A stretch of DNA of 64,000 nt from Stutzerimonas stutzeri (GCF_019090095.1 NZ_JAGQFP010000001.1:62001-126000); one strand, 5' to 3'. Counted from the first letter of the stretch, positions 50,003 through 59,713 are shown. Notes: generated by a model not told the origin, from the letters alone. A program made the numbers and translations.

Positions 50003-50596
50003 TTACGCCAGCGCTGCGGCATCTTCCACGCAGACGGCGAAATTGTCCGCCAAAATGGTCATTTCCATGCGATGCACCTGTGCTGCCTCGATTGCACCAT
50101 TCCCCATCGGCAGGTCGCGGGTAGCACAAGCCTTGTCCACCAGGGTGCAGCGATATCCATAGTCCTTTGCCGCACGGACCGTAGTACTCACGCTGGAATG
50201 CGTCATGAAACCACAAACGATCAGATCAAGGCGGCCATGCTGCTGCAACAGCTCGTGCAGCTCGGTACCGGCGAATGCATTGGGCAGCGTCTTGCCGATC
50301 ACGGTTTCGCCGGCGAGCGGTGCCGCTTCGGGCATGATTTGCCCGCGTAGGCCTTGCGGGTCGAACAACCCTCCTGGGATCCCGAGGTGGTGCACGTGGA
50401 CAACGGGCGCGCCAGCTGCACGGGCGGCGGCCAATACCTTGCTGATTTCCTCGAGCGCCGAGTTCAGGTTCGGGAGTGCAAGGGTGCCTGTCCGATACTC
50501 TTCCTGAACGTCAATGACCACAAGGGTCGCGTTAGCCAAAGTCGCCGGTGCATAACTGCGGCCACTGAGCTGAAGCATGGTCTGTGGCTTGGACAT
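50003..50596 (-). CDS. Isochorismatase-like hydrolase with Cys-to-Ser at the active site
   Basis: A 197-residue cysteine-hydrolase fold. The catalytic Asp lies in LVVIDVQEEY and the Lys in VIGKTLPNAF. The third triad residue is normally the Cys of a GFMTHxCVxxT motif, but here the segment reads GFMTHSSVSTTVRAA, with Ser (codon AGC) in the Cys position. A cis-peptide region precedes it. The ATG at 50596 is backed by aaggag 8 bases upstream. The usual reactions of the family (amide or N-carbamoyl hydrolysis) need the Cys, so activity is doubtful or altered. It is divergent from prmB. Confidence 0.85.
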   Translation of the reverse strand: MSKPQTMLQLSGRSYAPATLANATLVVIDVQEEYRTGTLALPNLNSALEEISKVLAAARAAGAPVVHVHHLGIPGGLFDPQGLRGQIMPEAAPLAGETVIGKTLPNAFAGTELHELLQQHGRLDLIVCGFMTHSSVSTTVRAAKDYGYRCTLVDKACATRDLPMGNGAIEAAQVHRMEMTILADNFAVCVEDAAALA

Positions 50597-50785
50597 GACG
50601 GACTCCTTGTTTTGACGGGGGCATGATTGTGGCGCCAGATGACTGATATGTGAACTGCCCAAGGTAATGAATTCGCGATCTGAATTGCGCTCATGGGGCA
50701 ATAAGCCATTACCGCCAGGCGTTTTCGCTGAGAAAGTCGGAACTCCATCGGCTAAACTGCCGCGCTTTTAACAGGAGATGCTGCC

Positions 50786-51709
50786 GTGACCGCTTCGCCT
50801 TCCCGCCTGCGCACCTTGCGTGACTACATTCGCTGGGCCGTCAGCCGCTTCCAAGCCGAGCAGCTGTTCTTCGGACACGGCACCGACAACGCCTGGGACG
50901 AGGCGCGGCAACTGGTGCTCGGCGCGTTGCACTTGCCCTGGGAAATGGCCGACGCCTATCTGGACTGCCGGCTCGAAGACGATGAATGCGAGCACTTGCA
51001 ACAGCTGTTGCGTCGACGCATCGAGCAGCGTGTCCCCACTGCCTATCTGCTGGGGCAATCCTGGTTTTGCGGACTGCCGTTCATCGTCGATGAGCGCGTG
51101 TTGATACCGCGTTCGCCGATCGGTCAGTTGATCGAGCGTCGTTTCGAGCCCTGGCTGGCACAGCCTCCTGGCCGAATTCTCGATCTGTGCACGGGGTCCG
51201 GGTGTATCGGGATCGCCTGCGCCTATGAATTCCTCGAGGCGGAGGTGGTGCTGGCGGATCTGTCCTTCGAAGCGCTCGAAGTGGCTAATCGCAACATTGA
51301 GCTGCACGGCCTGGAAGAGCGGGTCTATACGGTGCAAAGCGATGGCTTCGATGGGCTGCCGAAGCAACGCTTCGACCTGATCGTATCCAACCCGCCCTAC
51401 GTGGATGCCGAGGATTTCGCTGACATGCCGGACGAATACCACCATGAGCCGGCCCTGGGGCTGGCGTGTGGCGAGGACGGCCTGGACCTGGTGCGGCGTA
51501 TGCTGGCCGAGGCGGCCGATCATCTCAGCGAAACCGGCGTACTGATCGTCGAGGTCGGTAATAGTCAGGTACACGTGGAGGCACTGTATCCCGAAGTCGA
51601 CTTCACCTGGCTGGAGTTCAGCGAGGGTGGGCACGGGGTGTTCCTGCTCGCCGCTAACCAATGCCGTGAGCATCAGCCACTGTTCCGTGAGCGGCTGAAC
51701 CGATCCTGA
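50786..51709 (+). CDS. prmB: Ribosomal protein L3 glutamine methyltransferase
   Basis: 307-residue PrmB, which uses SAM to methylate a glutamine of ribosomal protein L3. The SAM motif is [15 protein letters not shown] near residue 135, and the catalytic NPPY lies in [14 protein letters not shown]. The N-terminal helical substrate-recognition region is present. PrmB is a paralogue of PrmC, but the [13 protein letters not shown] segment and the location upstream of aroC fit PrmB. The start is GTG, with aggag about 10 bases upstream. Confidence 0.95.
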   Translation: MTASPSRLRTLRDYIRWAVSRFQAEQLFFGHGTDNAWDEARQLVLGALHLPWEMADAYLDCRLEDDECEHLQQLLRRRIEQRVPTAYLLGQSWFCGLPFIVDERVLIPRSPIGQLIERRFEPWLAQPPGRILDLCTGSGCIGIACAYEFLEAEVVLADLSFEALEVANRNIELHGLEERVYTVQSDGFDGLPKQRFDLIVSNPPYVDAEDFADMPDEYHHEPALGLACGEDGLDLVRRMLAEAADHLSETGVLIVEVGNSQVHVEALYPEVDFTWLEFSEGGHGVFLLAANQCREHQPLFRERLNRS

Positions 51710-51736
51710 GTTAATGCCGGAGCGGGGCTGGACCCG

Positions 51737-52525
51737 TCAACGCGTCGCGATCCAGATGAGCAGGCCCGCCTGGAACAGGGCGAAGGCGATCAGGCAGGCG
51801 ATGGTGAACCTGAGCATGCCATCTTCACGTCGCAGCCGGCTCAAGCGCTCCTGGATGTCACGGATGCTGTTTTCCTGTTCGAGCAGATTGCGATCTGCCT
51901 GCTCGAGCATCGCGGCGGCGTCCTTGAGTTCGATGATCTGTACTTTTTCGATATTCCAGTCGGCGCGCAACGCGCTGACCCGGGCGGCGCTATAGGTTGC
52001 CTTGAGTTGCTGCGGCTCCGGATACAGCACATCGAAGCCTTGGCTCAGCAGGCAGTGATCGCGCCGCAAGCGCATTTCTTCGCCGGTTATGTCCTTGGCT
52101 GGCAGTGCGCCCCCTTCGACCAGATAGTGTGCCCAGCGCTTCTGTGCCCAGAGCGCGCCTTGCGCCAGTAGAAAGCGCCCAAGACCCCGGTTGACGGGCT
52201 CGATATGCAAACCGCTGTCCGGGCCGAAACGCAGCTCTTTGGCACGGTGGTCAGCCCAGATCTCCAATGTGTTGTGTTTCTTGCTCACTACCTGACCCGG
52301 GAGCCGGATGAACAGTCGTAGCAGGCTCCGCTGGGGCGTGTGTCGTTCGACCTGAGCCAGCTCGACAAAGCGTAACGGTCGCGGGCCGGTATCTCTATCG
52401 GTTGCCAGCGGGGCTAGACGCAGCAAGCGAAATCGATCCGGAGCGAGGGTCGCCCAAGGGTCCGCCTGCACAGGGGCGGGCGTTTGAGGCTCGTTTTCGT
52501 TAGGTGATACGGGGCTGTCGGTCAT
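51737..52525 (-). CDS. Conserved hypothetical protein, coiled coil with C-terminal anchor
   Basis: 262 residues of unknown function. The N-terminal 30 residues are Pro/Glu-rich and probably disordered. A beta-rich, basic middle region follows, then a predicted coiled coil (about 195-235, from IIELKDAAAMLEQADRNLL through DIQERLSRLRRE). One membrane helix ends the protein (FTIACLIAFALFQAGLLIWI), giving a tail-anchored layout. I chose ATG 52525; an in-frame TTG lies 12 bases upstream. It sits between prmB and aroC, where P. aeruginosa also has a hypothetical gene. Confidence 0.75.
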   Translation of the reverse strand: MTDSPVSPNENEPQTPAPVQADPWATLAPDRFRLLRLAPLATDRDTGPRPLRFVELAQVERHTPQRSLLRLFIRLPGQVVSKKHNTLEIWADHRAKELRFGPDSGLHIEPVNRGLGRFLLAQGALWAQKRWAHYLVEGGALPAKDITGEEMRLRRDHCLLSQGFDVLYPEPQQLKATYSAARVSALRADWNIEKVQIIELKDAAAMLEQADRNLLEQENSIRDIQERLSRLRREDGMLRFTIACLIAFALFQAGLLIWIATR

Positions 52526-52588
52526 GCTGGCGTCCAAGGCCTGCCGGTTGGGCGGTGGTAGGCAAGGAGCGTATCGGCCGACGAGCGG

Positions 52589-53554
52589 CTAGCTGGAGGG
52601 TGGCAATATGCCGTATCGGTGCAGAAACTGGCTGATCCGCTCCGTCAGCGCATGGGCGATCGGCAGCTCGGGCTGGTTGTAGGAGGCGGTCTGCGCGTCG
52701 CGGTTCATCGCCACGATGCGCAGTACGTGATTCATTCCCGGAATCAAGGCCAGCTCCGCATCCGCTCTGGCGCGCTGCAGCGCCTGCGCATCCTCGCGCT
52801 CGACCTGGATGTCGTGTGTGCCCTGGATGATCAAGGCCGGTGAGCGGGTCTTGGCGAAGGCGCTCGCCGGGTCCTGATCGAACAGTGAAATCAGATAGGG
52901 TTGTACGCTCGGGCGAAACAACACCTGTAATGGTTCCGGTACCTCGTCATGCGTTCTGCCTGCCTTGAGCTCATCGATCAGGTAATACGCGGTCGCCAGC
53001 AAGGGCGGCGGCAGACGGCCCTGGAGTTGCTCGCGCAGCAACAGGTCGATGGGACGCCCGCTGCCGGCGATGCTGATCAAGGCGGCTGGCGCCACGCTCG
53101 GCGCGGCCAGGCTGGCAATCAGTGCGCCCTCGCTGTGGCCGACCAATACCACCCGGGAAAAGCGCGGGTCCGCTTGCAACAGGTGCGCCCAGGCGATGGC
53201 GTCGGTGACATAGCCGTCCACGCTCAGCTGGCGTTCATCTGGCGCTGCGGCGCGGCTTTGACCGATCCCGCGCTTGTCGTACCGCAGGCTGGCGACCCCG
53301 AGCTTGGCAAGCGCCTGCGCCAACCGCTTGAGACTGTCATTACGGCCCAACGGGTTGTTGCCGTCGCGGTCGGTGGGACCAGAGCCGGGAATCAACAGGG
53401 CGACCGGTACGGCTTGCTCAGCCTTCGGCAGCAACAGACTGCCATACAGACGGCCCTCGGGGACTTCCACCGTCATCGCCTGGTTTAACAGCGTTCTAGC
53501 CTGTACGTGGGGAGTGAGCATGGCGAGCAGGGCTACCAGCAGAAGGAAGCGCAT
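52589..53554 (-). CDS. Exported alpha/beta-hydrolase
   Basis: 321 residues with a signal peptide (MRFLLLVALLAMLTPHVQA, cleavage after AQA-like VQA). The hydrolase fold carries the oxyanion segment LIPGSGPTDRDGNNPLG, the nucleophile elbow GHSEGA near residue 141, a late Asp in QGTHDIQV, and the His in IPGMNHVLRIV. The family resembles periplasmic dienelactone-hydrolase-like or acyl esterases; the substrate is unknown. It is divergent from aroC with about 150 bases between them. Confidence 0.85.
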   Translation of the reverse strand: MRFLLLVALLAMLTPHVQARTLLNQAMTVEVPEGRLYGSLLLPKAEQAVPVALLIPGSGPTDRDGNNPLGRNDSLKRLAQALAKLGVASLRYDKRGIGQSRAAAPDERQLSVDGYVTDAIAWAHLLQADPRFSRVVLVGHSEGALIASLAAPSVAPAALISIAGSGRPIDLLLREQLQGRLPPPLLATAYYLIDELKAGRTHDEVPEPLQVLFRPSVQPYLISLFDQDPASAFAKTRSPALIIQGTHDIQVEREDAQALQRARADAELALIPGMNHVLRIVAMNRDAQTASYNQPELPIAHALTERISQFLHRYGILPPSS

Positions 53555-53707
53555 GGCGGAGATCGATCATTGACGAAGCGAATTGGATACGAGGCGGGAC
53601 CATTGGTTCGCCGAGCCAGTATGCGCCGTCACCGAAGGCAGTGAAACCTGCAGCCGCTCGGGTATACTTCCGGCCCCTGTTTAGGTCGATCGCGGAGCGC
53701 GCCCTGC

Positions 53708-54799
53708 ATGTCCGGCAACACATACGGCAAACTGTTCACCGTCACCACCGCTGGTGAAAGCCATGGTCCGGCGCTGGTCGCCATCGTCGACGGTTGCCCG
53801 CCTGGGCTGGAACTGACCACCGCGGACCTGCAGCGAGACCTCGACCGGCGCAAACCGGGTACCAGTCGGCATACCACCCAGCGCCAGGAGCCGGACGAGG
53901 TCGAGATACTGTCCGGCGTGTTCGAGGGGCGCACCACCGGCTGTCCGATCGGTTTGCTGATACGCAATACGGACCAGAAATCCAAAGACTATTCGGCGAT
54001 CAAGGATCTGTTCCGACCTGCTCACGCCGATTACAGCTACCACCATAAGTACGGTTTGCGCGATTACCGCGGCGGTGGGCGCAGCTCCGCCCGTGAAACC
54101 GCCATGCGCGTTGCCGCCGGCGCCATCGCCAAGAAATACCTAGCGACGCTGGGCATCCAGGTCCGTGGCTACATGAGCCAGCTGGGGCCTATCGAAATTC
54201 CATTCAAAACCTGGGACAGCGTCGAGCAGAACGCCTTTTTTTGCCCCGATCCGGACAGGGTGCCGGAGCTTGAAGCGTACATGGACCAGTTGCGCCGGGA
54301 TCAGGACTCGGTGGGAGCGAAGATTACCGTGGTCGCCGACGGTGTACCGCCAGGCCTTGGCGAGCCGATTTTCGACCGTCTGGATGCCGACCTGGCGCAT
54401 GCCTTGATGAGTATCAACGCGGTCAAGGGCGTGGAGATCGGCGCCGGTTTCGCCTGCGTCGCACAGCGCGGCACCGAGCACCGGGACGAAATGACGCCGG
54501 CGGGGTTCGTCTCGAACAATGCGGGCGGGGTGCTTGGCGGGATTTCTTCCGGTCAGCCGATCGTTGCGCATCTGGCGCTCAAGCCGACTTCCAGCATCAC
54601 CACGCCCGGTCGCTCGATCGATGTCGATGGCAATCCGGTCGACGTCATCACCAAAGGCCGCCACGACCCCTGCGTCGGTATCCGTGCCACGCCGATCGCC
54701 GAAGCGATGATGGCTATCGTGCTGCTGGATCACTTGCTGCGTCATCGCGGACAGAATGCTGACGTGCTGGTGGGTACGCCGGTGCTCGGGCAGCTCTGA
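53708..54799 (+). CDS. aroC: Chorismate synthase
   Basis: 363-residue AroC, an FMN-dependent lyase that makes chorismate, the branch point for aromatic amino acids and folate. The three signatures are present: [36 protein letters not shown], and [12 protein letters not shown] tatact near 53663 may be the -10 element of its promoter. The downstream MFS gene begins after a gap of 66 bases, and the two may be co-transcribed. Confidence 0.98.
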   Translation: MSGNTYGKLFTVTTAGESHGPALVAIVDGCPPGLELTTADLQRDLDRRKPGTSRHTTQRQEPDEVEILSGVFEGRTTGCPIGLLIRNTDQKSKDYSAIKDLFRPAHADYSYHHKYGLRDYRGGGRSSARETAMRVAAGAIAKKYLATLGIQVRGYMSQLGPIEIPFKTWDSVEQNAFFCPDPDRVPELEAYMDQLRRDQDSVGAKITVVADGVPPGLGEPIFDRLDADLAHALMSINAVKGVEIGAGFACVAQRGTEHRDEMTPAGFVSNNAGGVLGGISSGQPIVAHLALKPTSSITTPGRSIDVDGNPVDVITKGRHDPCVGIRATPIAEAMMAIVLLDHLLRHRGQNADVLVGTPVLGQL

Positions 54800-54865
54800 G
54801 CCATAGGCACCCACACGAACGGGGCATCGGATGTCGTCTTGCTTGCAGCTCGGTGCCCCCGGCCT

Positions 54866-56014
54866 ATGACCGCCTTGCCCTACTGGCGCCTGTCCAGCTT
54901 CTATTTCTTCTACTTCGCGCTGCTAGGCTCCGCTGCACCCTTCCTCGGCCTGTACTTCGACCACCTCGGCTTCTCCGCGGCGCGTATCGGCGAGCTGGTC
55001 GCCATTCCCATGCTGATGCGCTGCGTAGCGCCCAATCTCTGGGGCTGGCTCGGCGATGCTACCGGGCGGCGCCTGGTGATCGTGCGTATCGGCGCGATCT
55101 GTACCTTGCTCTCCTTCGGTTTGATCTTCCACAGCAAGAGCTACGCCTGGCTGGCACTGGTGATGGCATTGCACGCCTTCTTCTGGCACGCGGTGCTTCC
55201 GCAGTTCGAGGTGATCACCCTCGCGCACCTGCGCGATCAGGCGTCACGCTACAGCCAGATCCGCCTGTGGGGCAGCATGGGGTTCATTGTGGCGGTCGTA
55301 GGGCTCGGTGCGCTGTTTGACCGTCTTGGACTGGACGTATATCCGGTGGCGGTAATGGTGGTCATGGCGGGTATCGTCATCAGCAGTGTCTGGGTGCCAG
55401 ATGCCGTGCCGGAGCAACGACCGGAGCTGGACGGGCAGGGCGGCTTTCTTCGCCAGCTGTGCCGGCCGGGGGTATTGGCCTTTTTTGTCTGCGTAGGCCT
55501 GATGCAGGTCAGCCATGGCCCGTACTACACGTTTTTCTCGATACACCTCGAGGCGCTTGGTTACGGTCGCAGCATCATCGGGATGCTCTGGGCGCTGGGG
55601 GTGGTGGCCGAAATCCTGTTGTTTCTGGTGATGGCCGCCTTGTTGGCGCGGTTCTCGCTGCGCCAGGTATTGATGGTCAGTTTCGGATTGGCCGCGATTC
55701 GCTGGTTGCTGCTGGGCGTCTTGGCCGATCATCTGGCGGTGCTGCTTATCGCACAGTTGATGCATGCGGCCACCTTCGGCAGTTTCCACGCAGCGGCCAT
55801 TCATTTCGTCCAGCGTAGTTTCGGCCATAGGCAGCAGGGGCAAGGGCAGGCGCTGTATGCGACCCTCGCCGGTATTGGCGGTGCCCTGGGGGCGCTCTAT
55901 TCCGGCTACAGCTGGGCCAGCCTCGGCCCGTTATGGACCTTTGCCATCGCCAGTCTGGCAGCACTGGCCGCAGCCGTTATCATTGCCATCCCCCAGCAGG
56001 AGAATCGGGCATGA
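54866..56014 (+). CDS. MFS transporter, phenylpropionate-permease (PPP) type
   Basis: A 382-residue 12-helix major facilitator that begins MTALPYWRLSSFYFFYFALLG. It matches the HcaT/PPP branch (PYWRLSSFYF near the start, WGSMGFI after TM4). The E. coli relative moves phenylpropionate; the substrate here is unknown. I start at 54866, since the upstream in-frame extension (from 54839) is not family-like. Its stop overlaps mtnB by four bases (ATGA), which suggests co-expression with methionine salvage and a possible role in a salvage-related substrate. Confidence 0.87.
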   Translation: MTALPYWRLSSFYFFYFALLGSAAPFLGLYFDHLGFSAARIGELVAIPMLMRCVAPNLWGWLGDATGRRLVIVRIGAICTLLSFGLIFHSKSYAWLALVMALHAFFWHAVLPQFEVITLAHLRDQASRYSQIRLWGSMGFIVAVVGLGALFDRLGLDVYPVAVMVVMAGIVISSVWVPDAVPEQRPELDGQGGFLRQLCRPGVLAFFVCVGLMQVSHGPYYTFFSIHLEALGYGRSIIGMLWALGVVAEILLFLVMAALLARFSLRQVLMVSFGLAAIRWLLLGVLADHLAVLLIAQLMHAATFGSFHAAAIHFVQRSFGHRQQGQGQALYATLAGIGGALGALYSGYSWASLGPLWTFAIASLAALAAAVIIAIPQQENRA

Positions 56015-56631
56015 CATCCACGCGTGAACAGCTCTCGCAGGCCATCATCGAGGCGGGACGTTTCCTTTATGGTCGCGGCTGGTCGCCGGCCACCAGCAGC
56101 AATTATTCGGCACGTCTGACCAGCGCCGAGGTACTGCTGACCGTGTCGGGTAAGCACAAGGGGCAACTGACGCCCGAGGACTTGCTGGCCGTCGACATGG
56201 ACGGGCGCAGCCTGGAGGATGGCAAGAAACCCTCCGCCGAAACGCTGCTGCACACCCAGTTGTATCGCTGGCGCCCCGAGATCGGGGCCGTGTTGCATAC
56301 GCACTCGGTCAACGCCACCGTGCTTTCTCGTCTCTGTCTGAGTGAGTCGCTGGTCTTTGCAGACTATGAGCTGCAGAAGGCTTTCAGCGGCGTTGCCACG
56401 CACGAATCGCAGGTGGTCGTACCAATCTTCGACAATGACCAGGACATCGAGCGACTCGCCGCGCGTGTCCAGCCCTGGCTGGATCAGCATCCCGACTGCG
56501 TCGGCTATCTGATCCGCGGGCATGGTCTCTACACCTGGGGCGCGCAGATGCGCGATGCGCTGCGTCAGATCGAGGCGTTTGAATTTCTCTTCGAATGCGA
56601 ACTGAAAATGCGCATGCTGCAGCGACCCTGA
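56011..56631 (+). CDS. mtnB: Methylthioribulose-1-phosphate dehydratase
   Basis: 206-residue class-II aldolase-fold enzyme of methionine salvage, which dehydrates methylthioribulose-1-phosphate. The zinc histidines lie in AVLHTHSVNATVLS and in the RGHGLYTWG segment. SPATSSNYSARL is the phosphate-binding region. The ATG overlaps the MFS stop. mtnD follows after 82 bases. Confidence 0.95.
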   Translation: MTSTREQLSQAIIEAGRFLYGRGWSPATSSNYSARLTSAEVLLTVSGKHKGQLTPEDLLAVDMDGRSLEDGKKPSAETLLHTQLYRWRPEIGAVLHTHSVNATVLSRLCLSESLVFADYELQKAFSGVATHESQVVVPIFDNDQDIERLAARVQPWLDQHPDCVGYLIRGHGLYTWGAQMRDALRQIEAFEFLFECELKMRMLQRP

Positions 56632-56713
56632 CTGCGCACCGATTTCACCGCGTCTGACGCGTGCCGAACCACTGATGACAAGCCGGGCACGAACGTGCCG
56701 GCTGGAGACAACC

Positions 56714-57259
56714 ATGAGCATTCTCAGCGTTTACCAGGACAGCCATCCCGAGCAACCCCTCAAGGTGCTGACGCACATCGATGATATCGCCGCCACGCTG
56801 GCCGAGGTTGGCGTGCGCCTGGAGCGCTGGGAGGCCTGCGCTCCCATTGGTGCCGGGGCCAGCCCGGAAGAGGTCATCGCCGCCTATCGTCCTCAGATCG
56901 ATCGGCTGATGAGTGAGCGCGGCTACGTCACTGTCGATGTGATCAGTTTGAGCAGCGACCATCCGCAGAAGGCGGAACTGCGCGCCAAATTCCTCGACGA
57001 ACATCGCTATGCCGAGGACGAGGTTCGCTTCTTCGTCGCAGGGCGTGGCCTGTTCACCCTGCATATCGAAGACAAGGTATACGCGGTGCTCTGCGAGAAG
57101 AATGATCTGATTTCCGTGCCGGCTGGCACCAGGCACTGGTTCGACATGGGCGAACATCCCCACTTCGTCGCCATTCGTCTGTTCAACAACCCCGAGGGTT
57201 GGGTTGCGCAGTTCACCGGCGAGGATATCGCTGGCCGCTTCCCGCGACTGGAGGATTGA
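56714..57259 (+). CDS. mtnD: Acireductone dioxygenase with an altered metal ligand
   Basis: 181-residue cupin of the ARD family, which oxidises acireductone to the keto acid of methionine (Fe form) or to off-pathway products (Ni form). The known ligands are His, His, Glu and His (96, 98, 102 and 140 in the Klebsiella enzyme). The Glu ([10 protein letters not shown]) and the last His ([10 protein letters not shown]) are present. The first pair, normally HxH, reads EHRYAEDE: the second His is Tyr (codon TAT). The rest of the protein is well conserved. The start ATG at 56714 follows a ggaga. Its stop overlaps or abuts mtnC. Confidence 0.93.
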   Translation: MSILSVYQDSHPEQPLKVLTHIDDIAATLAEVGVRLERWEACAPIGAGASPEEVIAAYRPQIDRLMSERGYVTVDVISLSSDHPQKAELRAKFLDEHRYAEDEVRFFVAGRGLFTLHIEDKVYAVLCEKNDLISVPAGTRHWFDMGEHPHFVAIRLFNNPEGWVAQFTGEDIAGRFPRLED

Positions 57260-57261
57260 TG

Positions 57262-57945
57262 ATGCCGATCAAAGCCATCCTGACCGACATCGAAGGCACC
57301 ACCAGTGCGGTGAGCTTCGTCTTCGACGTCTTGTTTCCATATGCTCGCGAGCATCTTCCGGCCTACGTGCGCGATCATGCGGAGGAGCCGTCGGTGGCGG
57401 CTCAGATCGAGGCCGTACGGCGTGAAAGCGGCGAGCCGAACGCCAGCGTCGAACGCGTCGCCTCGATTCTGCTGGAATGGATCGCGGCCGACCGCAAGGC
57501 CACACCGTTGAAAGCGCTGCAAGGCATGGTCTGGGCCGAAGGCTACCGCGCCGGGCAGCTCAAGGGGCATGTCTATCCAGACGCGGTTCGCGCGCTGCAC
57601 CGCTGGCACGAACAGGGCTATGCGCTGTATGTCTATTCGTCAGGCTCGGTTCAGGCACAGAAACTGATCTTCGGTTGTGCCGAGGCGGGCGATCTGACTC
57701 CGCTGTTCTCCGGTTATTTCGATACCAGCAGCGGACACAAGCGCGAAGTGGGCTCATATGTAGGCATCGCCGCCTCGATCGGATTGCCACCCGACGCGAT
57801 CCTGTTCCTCTCCGATGTGGTGGAGGAACTGGACGCCGCGCGCCAGGCCGGCATGCGCACCTGCGGCCTGGCACGCGAAGGCGGGGCACTGCCGGGTCAC
57901 GACGTGGTCAGCAGCTTCGACGCAATCGATCCGGCGCGTTTCTGA
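57262..57945 (+). CDS. mtnC: Enolase-phosphatase of methionine salvage
   Basis: 227-residue HAD-family enzyme that enolises and then dephosphorylates diketomethylthiopentyl phosphate to acireductone. HAD motif I is [17 protein letters not shown], motif II is [11 protein letters not shown], and the last acidic motif is [15 protein letters not shown]. Two start codons lie side by side: ATG 57259, which overlaps the mtnD stop, and ATG 57262. I prefer the second because its spacing to ggagg is better (7 versus 4 bases). Last gene of MFS-mtnB-mtnD-mtnC. Confidence 0.95.
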   Translation: MPIKAILTDIEGTTSAVSFVFDVLFPYAREHLPAYVRDHAEEPSVAAQIEAVRRESGEPNASVERVASILLEWIAADRKATPLKALQGMVWAEGYRAGQLKGHVYPDAVRALHRWHEQGYALYVYSSGSVQAQKLIFGCAEAGDLTPLFSGYFDTSSGHKREVGSYVGIAASIGLPPDAILFLSDVVEELDAARQAGMRTCGLAREGGALPGHDVVSSFDAIDPARF

Positions 57946-58023
57946 ATCCGAACCGGCGGCTACTGAACCCTCATACCGCCCTGGCATCCTAATTACGAAC
58001 TCACCGTAATTTGGAGTCTTGCC

Positions 58024-58233
58024 ATGACCGATGCCTTTGGCGGTATTTTCGGCCTGCTTATCCTGGCACTGGATATCTGGGCCATTGTCAGCGTGCTCCG
58101 TAGCGACAGCACTACGGGCAAGAAGGCCCTCTGGGTACTGCTGATCGTCATCCTCCCGGTGCTGGGCCTGATCATCTGGGGCATCATGGGGCCACGCGGT
58201 AACCGTCCCGACGACCGCAACCTGAGGCCTTGA
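58024..58233 (+). CDS. Small PLDc_N-domain membrane protein, copy 1
   Basis: 69 residues with two hydrophobic helices separated by a charged loop (SVLRSDSTTGKKALW) and a GLIIWGIMGPRG end. This is the PLDc_N pattern found at the N-terminus of cardiolipin synthases and as small free-standing proteins. No catalytic HKD domain is attached. tggag lies about 8 bases before the ATG. Function unknown. Confidence 0.8.
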   Translation: MTDAFGGIFGLLILALDIWAIVSVLRSDSTTGKKALWVLLIVILPVLGLIIWGIMGPRGNRPDDRNLRP

Positions 58234-58236
58234 CGC

Positions 58237-58428
58237 GTGGAGACCTGGAGTACGCTGCTGGCCCTGGTCGTGCTGGTGGCCGATGTAATCGCCATCGTTC
58301 AGGTCTGGCGCACGCGTATCGAGGTCGGCCGCAAAATCATCTGGAGCCTCGTTGTCCTGCTGCTGCCGGTCGTGGGTCTGATCATGTGGTTCGTGGCCGC
58401 CGGACACCTCGGCAAAGTCCGCTTGTAA
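58237..58428 (+). CDS. Small PLDc_N-domain membrane protein, copy 2
   Basis: 63 residues with a GTG start three bases after the previous stop. It has the same layout as copy 1: a first helix, a charged loop (QVWRTRIEVGRKIIW), a second helix ending in GLIMWFVAAGHLG. The two look like a tandem duplication that has diverged, possibly forming a hetero-oligomer. Function unknown. Confidence 0.75.
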   Translation: METWSTLLALVVLVADVIAIVQVWRTRIEVGRKIIWSLVVLLLPVVGLIMWFVAAGHLGKVRL

Positions 58429-58439
58429 TTCCAGATGAA

Positions 58440-58463
58440 GATCGGGCCCGTCAGGGTCCGATC
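58440..58463 (+). terminator. Hairpin after the PLDc_N pair
   Basis: gatcgggccc (58440-58449) pairs with gggtccgatc (58454-58463), with one G-T wobble and a four-base loop. It lies 12 bases past the stop. No T-run follows, so a weak or Rho-assisted terminator is likely. Confidence 0.5.
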
Positions 58464-58590
58464 TCGTTGGTGCGAACGAGGGACGCTCGGTCAGGCTGCA
58501 CTGACATTCCGGGCAAAGATATGGAAGACGCTGGCTTCGGCCGCGGCCTGCTCGCTTTAATGCTTAGGCATTGCGGACCTCGGCATCTCG

Positions 58591-59559
58591 TCACCCCGTC
58601 GACGTCTGTGTTCGGCGCTTCACGATGGCTCTGGCGTCCATTGCTGTGCTCTTGGTGGGCTTGTGCTTCGCTAACGCCAACGCACGTTCGTAGGCCGACC
58701 AGATATGCACGGCGGCATACGCCCGCCAAGGTCGCCACGCCTCTGCGCGGATCAGTAACTGCCTGGCAGTGATGCCCTGGGCTCCCCAGAGGGGTGCCTT
58801 TAACAACCCAAGGTCGGCGGCGGGAAACGCGTCAGCCTCGCCGAACCCGCGCAGGACGATGTATTCGGCGGTCCAGGGTCCGATGCCAGGCAGCTCGCAG
58901 AGCCGGCTGATGAGCGCATTCGCGCCCTTATCGATCTGCAATTCGAGGGAGCCGTCGGCGACCGCGGCTGCGAGGCGTTGCAGCGTTGCCACGCGCTTAC
59001 CCGGCATGCCGATGTTATCCAAACTGGCATCGGCGATGGCCTGGGGACTGGGAAACAGCCGGAGCAGGTCGCTCGATCTGTCGGACCGGTCCGGCGATAG
59101 GTCCGCGCCAAGCCGCTCCACCAGGCGTCGGGTGATGGTCACCGCGGCCTTGACCGTGACCTGCTGACCGATGATCGCGCGCACGGCCTGTTCAAAGGGG
59201 TCGAAGGCACTGGGCAAACGCAGACCGGGATTGGCACTGACCAACGGGGCGAGCAACGGATCATCGGCAAAATGCCGGGTCGTGGCGGCGGGGTCCGCGT
59301 CCAGATCGAACATTCTGCGAACCCGTGCCGCCAGCATGGGGGCGTGGCCCTGTAACGAATCGCTCAGGGTCAGCTCAAGAGCCGTCTGTTCCGGTAGCGG
59401 TTGGACACTGAGCCAGCCGGCGTCGGCGCCGACCCGCACGGTGCGGCTATAGCGCGTGGGCTGAAGCGCCTCGACGCCGGGCAGCAGGCGCAATGCGAAG
59501 TGATCGTGGAACTGTGACCAATTCCATGGTGGCAGGTAGGGAAGGTTGAAGGGCGTCAT
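58591..59559 (-). CDS. alkA: DNA-3-methyladenine glycosylase II
   Basis: 322 residues. An AlkA N-terminal domain (about 1-120) is followed by a helix-hairpin-helix glycosylase fold. The HhH reads LCELPGIGPWTAEYI, and the catalytic Asp lies in EADAFPAADLGL, matching Asp238 of E. coli AlkA. It excises alkylated purines. There is no Ada-type N-terminal extension. It converges with the PLDc_N pair and is divergent from speE. The start ATG is at 59559. Confidence 0.93.
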   Translation of the reverse strand: MTPFNLPYLPPWNWSQFHDHFALRLLPGVEALQPTRYSRTVRVGADAGWLSVQPLPEQTALELTLSDSLQGHAPMLAARVRRMFDLDADPAATTRHFADDPLLAPLVSANPGLRLPSAFDPFEQAVRAIIGQQVTVKAAVTITRRLVERLGADLSPDRSDRSSDLLRLFPSPQAIADASLDNIGMPGKRVATLQRLAAAVADGSLELQIDKGANALISRLCELPGIGPWTAEYIVLRGFGEADAFPAADLGLLKAPLWGAQGITARQLLIRAEAWRPWRAYAAVHIWSAYERALALAKHKPTKSTAMDARAIVKRRTQTSTG

Positions 59560-59621
59560 GAGTCGACGATAGCTGCCATTGATGGGTACGTCTTCACCGG
59601 ATGCGCTTTCAAAGCAGATGG

Positions 59622-59651
59622 TTCCAACCTGTCATGGGACCAAAGTAGAAT
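59622..59651 (+). promoter_or_regulatory. Candidate promoter of speE
   Basis: ttccaa (59622-59627) and tagaat (59646-59651) are separated by 18 bases, a plausible sigma-70 spacing. Predicted transcription would start near 59658, about 55 bases before the speE ATG. Confidence 0.4.
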
Positions 59652-59713
59652 GCGACTCTTTGCCAATGGGCGTGCATCGCCCGTCTGTTAGCCATCCATC
59701 AGGGAGACACCCC

